30,183 nucleotides of DNA. Source: a virus. Below the pieces are notes generated by a model that was given only the letters and a program-made list of their open reading frames with translations, searched no databases and was not told the DNA's origin. The stretch is from positions 1 through 30,183 of the IMG/VR virus record IMGVR_UViG_3300044855_000172; one strand, written 5' to 3'. A program made the translations under genes and the position numbers. Shown one piece after another: positions 20,746-28,229 of this stretch; the first letter of the stretch is position 1, and each line of letters begins with the position of its first letter.

Positions 20746-22008
20746 TCACCCAATCCGCCAGTCGGTGCCGTCGCTGTACACGGGGACTTTGTTTGCCCCG
20801 CCGGCAGCCACAACCGAGTGGAACGTCGTCGCGCTGGCATCGGTGACAAAAGCCCGCGCGCCAACCCCAGCAGTAGCCGCTGTTGGCAGTGTACCCACGG
20901 TCAGCGTGCCGTGGTTGAAGTACTTGACGCTGAACGTCAGCGTCAGACCTGGTATGCGAAACGACGTCACGCTGCTATTGCCCAGCGTGATTTCGTTGCT
21001 GACACCGACTGCCGACACATCGGCGTCGTAGCCAATCACCGTGTTGTTGCTGCCGGTTGTGAGCGAGTCGCCGGCTTGAAAGCCCAGAGCCACGTTGTTT
21101 GCGCCAGAGGTCAGCGCCCCCAGTGCCGACGCGCCCACCGCCGTGTTGTTGCTGGTGGTAGCCGCATCCAGCGCAGTCCACCCGATGGCAACGTTATACG
21201 CGCCCGTGACCACCAGCAGAGCCGCATCTTTGCCCACCGCAGTGTTGCCGGTGCCGCTGGTATTTGCCCCCAGCGCCGAGCGGCCTACGGCCACGGCATC
21301 GCTGCCGGTGTAGGCGTCCAGCGCCGCGTAGCCCACCGCCACGTTGTCCGCTCCCGTGGACACCAGCAACAGCGCATCGCTGCCCAGCGCCGTGTTTCCT
21401 GCGCCCGTCGTTGCCGCGTTCAACGCTCGGTATCCCGCGCCAGTGTTGTAGTTCGCAGTCGTAGCCGCCGACAGCGAATCGTAGCCCACGGCGGTGTTGT
21501 AATCGCCGCTGGTGTTGGCATCCAGAGCCTGCGAGCCGACGGCGGTGTTCTGGAAGCCGTCCGTGTTGGCCGTCAGGGCGTTGTAGCCCACTGCGGTGTT
21601 GTTCGACCCCGTGGTGTTGCTGTCCAGCGCCGTGTCGCCCACGGCAATGTTCTCGTTGCCTCCGCCGCCACCTTTACCAACCGGCACGCCAACCGCCACC
21701 GCCAGCTCAAACGACGCAAAGATGTTGTCGTCGGTCTTGATCGTGACGCCAAGAGCCGTTTCCAGCACGAATTTGTACGACGATCCTTCCGTCAGCCAGA
21801 TCTGCGCGGGCGTTCGGCCGGCGCTGTCCAGCACGATGCCCACCGGATACACGGGATTAGCCGTGTTGCCCGTGTAATCCGTGTAGGTTGCTAGCGGCGT
21901 CGTCGTGCCGGCGGCATAAGTAAAAATTTTACCACCGGCCAACGGGTTGCCGTTGTTGTCGAAGAACTGCGCCCCGGCGCCAGCGTATGGGGAAAGCGAA
22001 ACGCTCAT
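20746..22008 (-). CDS. Tail fibre-like protein with YadA-type head repeats
   Basis: A 420-residue fibre. Residues 1-100 form a common phage tail N-terminal domain (GAGAQFFDNNGNPLAGGKIF and AQIWLTEGSSYKFVLET). Residues 120-337 are about 13 copies of a 17-residue repeat of the form NTAVGYNALTANTSGAN, as in trimeric adhesin heads. NEITLGNSSVTSFRIPG follows; that segment often precedes an S74 chaperone, but here the C-terminus is a short GARAFVTDASATTFHSVV domain instead. It likely forms a trimeric host-contact fibre on the tail. Confidence 0.8.
   Translation of the reverse strand: MSVSLSPYAGAGAQFFDNNGNPLAGGKIFTYAAGTTTPLATYTDYTGNTANPVYPVGIVLDSAGRTPAQIWLTEGSSYKFVLETALGVTIKTDDNIFASFELAVAVGVPVGKGGGGGNENIAVGDTALDSNTTGSNNTAVGYNALTANTDGFQNTAVGSQALDANTSGDYNTAVGYDSLSAATTANYNTGAGYRALNAATTGAGNTALGSDALLLVSTGADNVAVGYAALDAYTGSDAVAVGRSALGANTSGTGNTAVGKDAALLVVTGAYNVAIGWTALDAATTSNNTAVGASALGALTSGANNVALGFQAGDSLTTGSNNTVIGYDADVSAVGVSNEITLGNSSVTSFRIPGLTLTFSVKYFNHGTLTVGTLPTAATAGVGARAFVTDASATTFHSVVAAGGANKVPVYSDGTDWRIG
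20998..21651 (-). repeat. 51-bp coding repeat array, about 13 units
   Basis: The array encodes the NTAVGxxAL head repeats of the fibre gene. Most units are 51 bp; a few are 48 bp. Units are diverged in DNA but conserved in NTAVG. Confidence 0.8.
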
Positions 22009-22015
22009 GATGCTC

Positions 22016-22978
22016 TCACTGTTGAATCTGGCTCACCGCCAGCACGACGGCAGGGGCTGCTGGGGCAAACGCAGTGGCTGCGACATTATCCACCGTGATG
22101 GCCGTATTGTCTGCGGCGAACATGATCTCGATGCGGTCGTTTGCCGCCAGCGAGAAAAACTCGCTCATGGACACAGCGGTGTACCCGTTGTTGATGTTGA
22201 TCGTCACCAGCCTAGCAGAGTTAGCGACATCTGTTCCGTTTTTGCGGAACCACAGCCAAACCGTCTTGGCGCTGCTGCTGCTGCTGCTGATCTGAACGGT
22301 GGCGTCAAACTGGTACAGGCCCGATTGCACCACCACAATCCGCGACGCAGGCGAGCCGATGCTGATGCCCTCAGCAATCTCGGTGTTGTCGAACGTCAGC
22401 GCGTAGGCCGTGTTCGTCGAAGCGGGAGTCTGATCCGTGGTCTTAGTGAACTCGCCGTAATACTTCTGCTGCTCAATTGTCGGCCGCACGAAAATCACGC
22501 CGTCAGTGGCGCTTTTGATCAGCACCGCCGCCACCGGGATCACGTTGTCAGGCGCCGTGGGCTTGACGTTGGTAAACCCGCCCGCCACCGCTGGGCTAGC
22601 GTACAGGATGTCGCCCACGTTGAACGCGCTGGTGTCGATGCCCGTTACCGGCCCCCAGACGCTACACAGGCCCGTAGAGCCGCTGTCGGGGATGGTTTCG
22701 TCCAGCACACCGAGGATGTACAGCGAAGGCGTGGAGCCGTCAGCCAAGTACGCCGCCACAGACAGCAGGTTGGCCGCGCCGACGCCGGCAAAGCCCACCA
22801 CAGTACCCTTGGGCAGCGTCGCGCCCGTGGAGTTCTGCACCAGCGTGAACGTCTCTCTGCTGGCCTGGCCAATACTCTCCTGCAGCAGAGAGAAGAACCG
22901 GAACCACGCGCGAGTGGTCAGCGCCTCGCGGTCCACCAGTGGATCGCGGCTGGCAGGGACGCGGGGCAGCGTTTGCAT
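22016..22978 (-). CDS. Fibre-like structural protein with C1q-type end
   Basis: A 320-residue protein. It begins with a virion-attachment-like segment (RDPLVDREALTTRAWFRFFS), then a beta-rich domain (FTLVQNSTGATLPKGTVVGF) and ends with a jelly-roll-like part (VVQSGLYQFDATVQI, WLWFRKNGTDVANS, NGYTAVSMSEFFSLAANDRI) that resembles the C1q/TNF-like ends of phage fibres. A run of six Ser is encoded by a (CTG)6 tract on the + strand (22272-22289). It lies between gp10-like and the repeat fibre, so a tail-associated fibre is likely. Confidence 0.7.
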   Translation of the reverse strand: MQTLPRVPASRDPLVDREALTTRAWFRFFSLLQESIGQASRETFTLVQNSTGATLPKGTVVGFAGVGAANLLSVAAYLADGSTPSLYILGVLDETIPDSGSTGLCSVWGPVTGIDTSAFNVGDILYASPAVAGGFTNVKPTAPDNVIPVAAVLIKSATDGVIFVRPTIEQQKYYGEFTKTTDQTPASTNTAYALTFDNTEIAEGISIGSPASRIVVVQSGLYQFDATVQISSSSSSAKTVWLWFRKNGTDVANSARLVTININNGYTAVSMSEFFSLAANDRIEIMFAADNTAITVDNVAATAFAPAAPAVVLAVSQIQQ

Positions 22979-22979
22979 C

Positions 22980-24497
22980 TTAGGCGCTCGTCGGGGTCGC
23001 CGTCAGTTCAGCGCCCATGATGGCAATCTTCACCGGATCACTGCCGCTGATCTCGTACACGCGATCCCGCAGCTTGGTGGTCATGCCGAGCCGCCGCCAG
23101 ATCACGCGCTTGCCGTACTCGCCTACGCGACCCATGCTGGCCCAGTGCTCATTGCTCCAAGTGTGGCCGCCGTCGTCGGACCAGCGCAGCATGACCTGTG
23201 GGTTGGCGCCGTCTGTCAGCGACACCAGCGACGTCACCAGTTGCAAGCCAGACTCAGTGGTCAGGTTGACGCTGTTCTCGGTCAGTAGGAAGAACGTGCT
23301 CACCGTGCCGGCGCCGACGCCAGACTCGCAGTCCAGTTGCAACGTGTGGTGCGCCGTGCGTTTCAGCGTGTTCTGCCCCGTCGGCAGCGCACGCCACGAC
23401 CGCAGCCAACGCTGAGCTTGGCCGTTGTCGTTGTACGTGTCCTGGCTGAAAGCGTAGATGAACCCCGTCTCCCAGTCGCCCACTAGCACTTGGCCGTTGA
23501 AATTGGCCTGGCAGTTGCTGCGGTGCCGGAGGTACTGCACGCCGTCCCAGTACGCCCGTTCATGCCACAGGCCGGTGGAGACGTCAAACACCCACGTAGC
23601 CTGCGCCGTCGGAAACACCAGCACGTAGAACGAGTGCCCGTCCTGCTGGTACGAGTAGCCGATGGCATCGTTCAGCACCGCGTACTGCTGGATCTGCCAC
23701 TCCACAGCGTGCGTGCTGATGCGCCGGCCGTTGTAGCCCTGATTGCGGTACACGATGCCGTTGCCGCGAGCGTCAGAACCAAGCCAGAAAACGCTGTTGT
23801 CCAGCTTGGCCACGCTGTACGGCGCAAGGCAACCGGTTTCCATAAACGCGCCTTGGATGCGCTCCAGCGGAAAATCTGCCGCCCCGGCGTTGTACCAAAC
23901 CTCGATGGTGTTGTTGCCAAACAGCCAGACCTCGCGGTGGTCAACCATCAGCGACACGATGTTGTCGGGGTTACCCTCGGCGCTGGCAAAGTCCAGCGGG
24001 TCCACCGACAGACCGTCCAGCAGCGCCGTCACCCACACGCGCTGGCTATTGGGCTCGTTAAACACGAAGTAGCTGTCCAGATACCCCACGCTCACCGCGC
24101 CCGGGAAGTCGGGGTCGGTGACCTGCGAGAACACGCCCGTGTTGGCGTTGTAGATGAACGCATCGGGGTTGCACGCCACGAACAGTTGCACGCCGTTGTC
24201 GGCCATGCTCACCGGACCGCTGCCGTTGATCAGCCCCAGTTCCGTGATGGCGTAGTTGCCGTCCACGCGGTACAGCTTGCCGCCAGAGGCGACGTACAGG
24301 AAGTCGCCGAATTTCCACATGCCACGGATGGGGCCCGCGCCAACGATGGCCACCAGTTCCAGCCCCGGGCATCGCTGCAGGAACGCGGGCTCTTTGCCGC
24401 CCTCGGGTACCACCTCGGGGAACAGATTGACGCACCTGTTCGCCGCAGCATTGACGCTGCGGGCAACGTAGGCGGCTCCGAGGATAGGGGTTTTCAT
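22980..24497 (-). CDS. P22 gp10-like packaged-DNA stabilisation protein
   Basis: A 505-residue protein of the P22 gp10 family, the tail-hub component that binds gp4 and closes the portal channel. The N-terminus has the family hallmark GAAYVARSVNAAANRCVNLF followed by GKEPAFLQRCPGLE. The length is close to P22 gp10. The middle is beta-propeller-like (KLYRVDGNYAITELG; REVWLFGNNTIEVWYNAGAA). ATG 24497 overlaps the upstream stop as ATGA. Confidence 0.9.
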   Translation of the reverse strand: MKTPILGAAYVARSVNAAANRCVNLFPEVVPEGGKEPAFLQRCPGLELVAIVGAGPIRGMWKFGDFLYVASGGKLYRVDGNYAITELGLINGSGPVSMADNGVQLFVACNPDAFIYNANTGVFSQVTDPDFPGAVSVGYLDSYFVFNEPNSQRVWVTALLDGLSVDPLDFASAEGNPDNIVSLMVDHREVWLFGNNTIEVWYNAGAADFPLERIQGAFMETGCLAPYSVAKLDNSVFWLGSDARGNGIVYRNQGYNGRRISTHAVEWQIQQYAVLNDAIGYSYQQDGHSFYVLVFPTAQATWVFDVSTGLWHERAYWDGVQYLRHRSNCQANFNGQVLVGDWETGFIYAFSQDTYNDNGQAQRWLRSWRALPTGQNTLKRTAHHTLQLDCESGVGAGTVSTFFLLTENSVNLTTESGLQLVTSLVSLTDGANPQVMLRWSDDGGHTWSNEHWASMGRVGEYGKRVIWRRLGMTTKLRDRVYEISGSDPVKIAIMGAELTATPTSA

Positions 24498-25594
24498 GCT
24501 TCCAGTGCTGCAACGCGGGCGCGGAGAGACTGCACCTCTTTGATAAGCATCGGCACGAGTTTAGAGTAGTCCACGCCCCAAGGGCGCGCTACTTCTTCGT
24601 TGCTGTCGCCAGGGGTGACCACTTCCGGCGCTATAAGATGCAGGTCTTGAGCAATGACGCCGTAGCGAACATGCCCGCCAACTTTCCAATCAAACTCAAC
24701 TACTTGAACAGCGTCAAGAAGCGCTCCGGCATCGGCAGCGGGGGCAACGGCAGTTTTTAGACGACGGTCTGACGATTGGTTGTAAGCGGTGGTTGTTGGG
24801 GTGCAGGAAATAGACCCAACGGCACTAGTATTAAACTGAAAAATAATAGCGTTCCAAGACGTTGTGCTGCCGTTTGAGTTGACAAGAGATAGGTTTGTCC
24901 CCCCGTTACCGCCGTTGGTAAAAGACACAAATGAAGCGCCTGCGGAACCGGTCGGGAGAAAGCGGATTCCGTCTGAGGTATCTACGTTTGTATTGGTAGT
25001 TCCAACAAGCACATTCCCCGACGTATCCACACGAACGCGCTCTGCGCCTCCGGTGTGCAAAGTCAAAGGAACGTAAGTCCCGGAGCCCGTTATTGCGCTG
25101 AGTACTCGCGCATCTGTTGAGGTCATTGCCAACACGGCAGCCGCAGAATTCGTCGGGCCGCTGTTTGCAAAAACCGCAACGTTGGCTTCTGTTGACGAAC
25201 CATTGGGCAACACAGAAACGCTTGTTGCGCCGTTCGTCGTACTTGTCTGAAACGCCACGCGGCTTGTAAGCGTCGCGTTGCTAAAATCGCCCGTGATCCG
25301 CTGCGCAGTTCCGCTAAACGTGACGTTTCCACTGCTTACAGTCGGACCAACCAACGTCGGCGAATCCGCAAACACCGCAGCACCAGTGCCAGTCTCATCC
25401 GTCAGCGCAGCCCGCAGGTTTGCTGACGACGGCGTGGCAAAAAACGTCGCCATGCCAGATGCAAACAACGACGGCGAGGCCAGCATGCCGGTGAACGTGA
25501 CCTGCTTCGTCACGCCGCCTTCCACGACGGGAAACGACGACGCGCCGTCAACGCTGGCGGCAACCGGCAGTTCCGAGATCTTTACGTTTGCCAT
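24494..25594 (-). CDS. Tail fibre with peptidase S74 intramolecular chaperone
   Basis: A 366-residue fibre. The first 60 residues (VKISELPVAASVDGASSFPV) are a common attachment start. The body is Thr/Ser/Gly-rich beta structure. The last 93 residues are an S74 chaperone: SSDRRLK at 274-280 gives the Ser275/Lys280 self-cleavage dyad, followed by FDWKVGGHVRYGVIAQDL and a C-terminal coiled coil (VPMLIKEVQSLRARVAALEA). It should trimerise and cleave itself. It sits between gp4-like and gp10-like genes, whose products normally touch each other. Confidence 0.9.
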   Translation of the reverse strand: MANVKISELPVAASVDGASSFPVVEGGVTKQVTFTGMLASPSLFASGMATFFATPSSANLRAALTDETGTGAAVFADSPTLVGPTVSSGNVTFSGTAQRITGDFSNATLTSRVAFQTSTTNGATSVSVLPNGSSTEANVAVFANSGPTNSAAAVLAMTSTDARVLSAITGSGTYVPLTLHTGGAERVRVDTSGNVLVGTTNTNVDTSDGIRFLPTGSAGASFVSFTNGGNGGTNLSLVNSNGSTTSWNAIIFQFNTSAVGSISCTPTTTAYNQSSDRRLKTAVAPAADAGALLDAVQVVEFDWKVGGHVRYGVIAQDLHLIAPEVVTPGDSNEEVARPWGVDYSKLVPMLIKEVQSLRARVAALEA

Positions 25595-26310
25595 CAGTAA
25601 TTCCCCGTGAAGATATTGAACCGTTGATTGCGCCGACCCATGATGTTGTACGGCATGGCCAACAGGTCATCGGGGTTGTTGATGCGCTTGAGGTTGCGCT
25701 TTGAGGTCATGGCGATGCGCTGCACCGTGGGCGGGGCCTCAACGCCGAACTCGGCAGCAATTTCGCACGCAAGGTTGTACTTGAAGCACCGCAAGTAGCC
25801 CGGGGGAAACGCGAGCGTGGTGTTCAGCAGCGCGGGCTGCGCCAGTTCCTGCACGCTGACCAAGTGCCATTCCAGCGGCTTGGTAGGCACCGGGTACAGC
25901 GCCATGGTGATGTCGGGGTGCGTGTTGTTCACCCACATCATCTGCGGGTAGGTGGACGTCACCGTCTTCAGCGCGATGTTGTTGTACTGGTCCTGGTTGA
26001 TGAAGTACACCCCGAACGACACGCCGCTTTCGGTGTCGCGGAAGTACGACGAGGTGTCCAGTTGCACCGGCCGCGTGCCGACAAAATTTCCGGTCGGCCC
26101 CAGTGTGCGGATGGCGTCGTTTGCGGGCCAGGTGAACACCTGATCCTGCGTGGAGTACACGGCCAGGCGCTCAGTGCTCCATGAGTCGAGCATCTGGTTC
26201 AGAGCCGCCAGCGCGTCCTGCGAGGTGGCGGCGGAGGGCGTTTCGCCCTCGGCAAGCTGGCCGATCAGCCGCAGTGCTGCGTTGATCTGGTCACCGGCTG
26301 TGGTGGACAT
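25594..26310 (-). CDS. P22 gp4-like tail adaptor
   Basis: A 238-residue protein of the P22 gp4 (head-to-tail adaptor) family. The N-terminus NAALRLIGQLAEGETPSAAT and NQMLDSWSTERLAVYSTQ are typical, and the length is in range. It should bind below the portal and receive gp10. The next gene starts on the last base of its stop (TGATG). It begins within the small gene upstream, a 20-base overlap. Confidence 0.88.
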   Translation of the reverse strand: MSTTAGDQINAALRLIGQLAEGETPSAATSQDALAALNQMLDSWSTERLAVYSTQDQVFTWPANDAIRTLGPTGNFVGTRPVQLDTSSYFRDTESGVSFGVYFINQDQYNNIALKTVTSTYPQMMWVNNTHPDITMALYPVPTKPLEWHLVSVQELAQPALLNTTLAFPPGYLRCFKYNLACEIAAEFGVEAPPTVQRIAMTSKRNLKRINNPDDLLAMPYNIMGRRNQRFNIFTGNY

Positions 26311-26482
26311 CGGCAGACTCCCGTCGCCGCCTGCGCACGATCAGATCATTGACGGCAACAGGTGGCGTATCTTGCCCCGGAGTATACCTCTCCCACCCGT
26401 TTTGTTCGTCATGTTCGGCCTCCAGATCCATCGTGGCGATCTTGGTGCCGTGAATTTCGTGTCTTAGGTAGATGATGGGCAC
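26291..26482 (-). CDS. Small basic late-operon protein, unknown function
   Basis: A 63-residue protein starting at GTG 26482 with GGAGG six bases upstream. It begins MPIIYLRHEIHGTKIATMDLE, then EAEHDEQNGWERYTPG, and ends in a very basic tail with five consecutive Arg (VRRRRRES). It overlaps the glycosyltransferase gene by 19 bases and gp4 by 20. Small proteins with a KIA...E...GW pattern are found near phage structural genes, but I know no function. Confidence 0.6.
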   Translation of the reverse strand: MPIIYLRHEIHGTKIATMDLEAEHDEQNGWERYTPGQDTPPVAVNDLIVRRRRRESADVHHSR

Positions 26483-27153
26483 AGGTCGCCTCCGGGCCTG
26501 CGTCGCAGGTACATGTGATAGTTGCCGGGATACGCTTTGTCGGCGCTATGGTGCGTGATGTCCGCGTCGGGGATCAGCCAGATAGACCCGCCGCAGTCGT
26601 TCCAATTGCGACTGAAAGAGTAATCCTCGCCGTACCAGATGCCTTTGTGCGCGCCGTGGTTGAACAGGTCAACGTGCGGCTTGTGCGCCTTGCCGTACAT
26701 GAGGTGCGGGTACGCGCGCATGAACTTCTCGACTGCCGCCTCGGTCACGCGCAAAAACCCGGCAGGCACCCACTCTGCGTGGATAGCGCCGTCTGCCAGG
26801 CGCACGATGGGATGCCCGCCCGCGTCGGTGAACAGGCAGCCCATGTAGTCTTCTTCGTCCCGCTTGAAGCGGTACGTTCCGGCAACCACGTCGCCCTCTG
26901 TCTGGATGAGCTTCAGCAACGCTTCCGGCGGGAACGACACATCGTGGTCAAGGAAGATGACCTGATCCGCGCCCGCATCCAGCGCCTTGCGCAGCATGAC
27001 GTTGCGCGCTTGGCTGATGTAGGGGTTGCCGACTTCCATCACCATCTGGTGCGTGATGCCCGCCGCATCCAGTGCCGGTACGGCGGCCTCTATGGCCTCT
27101 AGAAGCGCCGAATGCGGGCGGGTAAGGGTGGGCACACACAAGACGACTTTCAT
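26464..27153 (-). CDS. Phage glycosyltransferase (GT-A type)
   Basis: A 229-residue protein with a GT-A fold start (VVLCVPTLTRPHSALLEAI), the metal-binding acidic motif DHD at 69-71 (VIFLDHDVSFPPEALLKLI) and EDYSFSRNWNDCGGSIWLIP near the C-terminus, a typical catalytic and acceptor region. It should transfer a sugar from a nucleotide donor; the acceptor is unknown. ATG 27153 overlaps the methyltransferase stop. Its place among coat, adaptor and tail genes suggests modification of a virion protein or of the host surface, which is inference. Confidence 0.8.
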   Translation of the reverse strand: MKVVLCVPTLTRPHSALLEAIEAAVPALDAAGITHQMVMEVGNPYISQARNVMLRKALDAGADQVIFLDHDVSFPPEALLKLIQTEGDVVAGTYRFKRDEEDYMGCLFTDAGGHPIVRLADGAIHAEWVPAGFLRVTEAAVEKFMRAYPHLMYGKAHKPHVDLFNHGAHKGIWYGEDYSFSRNWNDCGGSIWLIPDADITHHSADKAYPGNYHMYLRRRPGGDLCPSST

Positions 27154-27659
27154 TGCGTCACGGGCCTTTGTGCGGTGATCATGAGCTGGTGGTTGATGGA
27201 CGGGCCGGCATGGCGAACCTCAAACCCGGCGTGCTCAACAAAATCGATCAGCGTTTTGCGAACGAACCCGTACTTGTGCGCCATGTACGGATTGCTCTGC
27301 ACCAGTCTGGCCATGCCGTAGTACATGTCCAGCCCCGTAACCGGGCCTGCTGGCGACTCGTAGACGACGGTGTTGTCGGGCTTGATGCCCTCCAGATCCG
27401 GCACCACGGCGATGAGAAACCCACCCGGCATCAGCACGCGGTGCAGTTCGTTCAACGCTTGCACGATTTCGTGCGGCGGCATGTGTTCCAGCACATGCGA
27501 GCAGTATGCGATGTGGTATTGGCCAATGTCCCCCATGTCGGTCATGGGAGCAACAAAGTCAGGAGAGACGCCTGGATCAATGTCCAGACGAGTCTCCTGA
27601 CCCTGTATCCACTCGGGAAGCGGCTCTCGGCCGCATCCCGCATGAAGCACCTTGATCAC
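27150..27659 (-). CDS. Class I SAM-dependent methyltransferase
   Basis: A 169-residue protein starting at GTG 27659 (GTGA overlap). Motif I is VLHAGCGREPLP, the acidic SAM ligand is in LDIDPG, and CSHVLEHMPPHEIVQALNEL is the Methyltransf_11-type motif. VLMPGGFLIAVVPDLEG follows. It is not a DNA methyltransferase by motif; such enzymes next to a glycosyltransferase often act on sugars or small molecules. Substrate unknown. Confidence 0.82.
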   Translation of the reverse strand: MIKVLHAGCGREPLPEWIQGQETRLDIDPGVSPDFVAPMTDMGDIGQYHIAYCSHVLEHMPPHEIVQALNELHRVLMPGGFLIAVVPDLEGIKPDNTVVYESPAGPVTGLDMYYGMARLVQSNPYMAHKYGFVRKTLIDFVEHAGFEVRHAGPSINHQLMITAQRPVTQ

Positions 27660-27949
27660 GCAGCCTTGGCCAGGCCGAGAGCGGCCAGCGTGTTCATGAT
27701 GTCGATCACGGCAGCCTTCAGCGTTGTGGTGACATCAGCAGACGACGCGGTGCCGACTGCTGAGGTAGCCACGGCAGCGGTGCGCTGCGTGATCGGCGTC
27801 GTGCCGTAGAACCCGACCTTGCCGGTGGCAGTGGGTTGCATCTGCACGGGCTGGCCGCTGCGGCCGACGTTGAGGGTTTCCTCGACGTTGCCGTCGCCCA
27901 TCTGCTGGCCGTCGCCAATCTTGGGCGCTTCAAAGTTTGCGTTGGACAT
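27656..27949 (-). CDS. Small decoration/head-fibre-like protein (copy 2)
   Basis: A 97-residue protein with AAAGGA before ATG 27949. The N-terminus is polar (APKIGDGQQMGDGNVEETLN). The C-terminal 50 residues, from KVGFYGTTPITQR to SAVGTASSADVTTTLKAAVI and IMNTLAALGL, nearly duplicate those of the gene upstream at 27968-28225. The GFYGTTP start and helical TLKAAVIDIMN end resemble small head-fibre or decoration proteins coded near phage coat genes. Capsid surface location is inferred. Confidence 0.7.
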   Translation of the reverse strand: MSNANFEAPKIGDGQQMGDGNVEETLNVGRSGQPVQMQPTATGKVGFYGTTPITQRTAAVATSAVGTASSADVTTTLKAAVIDIMNTLAALGLAKAA

Positions 27950-27961
27950 GATGTTCCTTTC

Positions 27962-27977
27962 TGGCGCTTAAGCGCCA
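27962..27977. repeat. 16-bp perfect palindrome at gene end
   Basis: TGGCGCTTAAGCGCCA is self-complementary over 16 bases and contains the stop codon of the upstream paralogue. With no central loop, it is more likely a protein-binding site or cruciform than a terminator; no T run follows on the transcribed strand. Confidence 0.7.
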
Positions 27978-28225
27978 CCCTTCCACAGACCAATAGCCTG
28001 CAGCGTGTTCATGATCTCGATGACGGCGGCCTTGAGGGCAGTCGTCACGTCCGCGCTGCTGGCAGTGCCAACGGCGGACGTTGCTTGTGCTGCGTTGGAA
28101 CGCTGCGTGACAGGCGTGGTGCCGTAGAACCCGACCTTGCCGCCGGCGCTGGGGGAGGCCCCCAGCGTGGCATCGTCAAGATCCTGGTCCGTGAACGCAA
28201 CACCAATGGGCTTGGTGAAGGACAT
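27968..28225 (-). CDS. Small decoration/head-fibre-like protein (copy 1)
   Basis: An 85-residue protein starting at ATG 28225, five bases after the coat stop, with a weak GGGGGTGA site. The N-terminus reads MSFTKPIGVAFTDQDLDDAT. From KVGFYGTTPVTQR to the end (SAVGTASSADVTTALKAAVI, IMNTLQAIGLW) it is a near copy of the downstream protein. Directly behind the coat gene, it is a candidate capsid decoration or head-fibre protein. Confidence 0.7.
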   Translation of the reverse strand: MSFTKPIGVAFTDQDLDDATLGASPSAGGKVGFYGTTPVTQRSNAAQATSAVGTASSADVTTALKAAVIEIMNTLQAIGLWKGGA

Positions 28226-28229
28226 GGCA

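Noticed and set aside
22272-22289. (CTG)6 tract as a phase-variation switch
   Set aside because: A trinucleotide tract changes length without shifting frame, so it would only alter a Ser run; too short to claim variation.
20818-24569. Several long + strand frames opposite fibre and gp10 genes
   Set aside because: Arg/His/Val-rich antisense shadows with no domain; the minus-strand genes are recognised families with overlapping starts.
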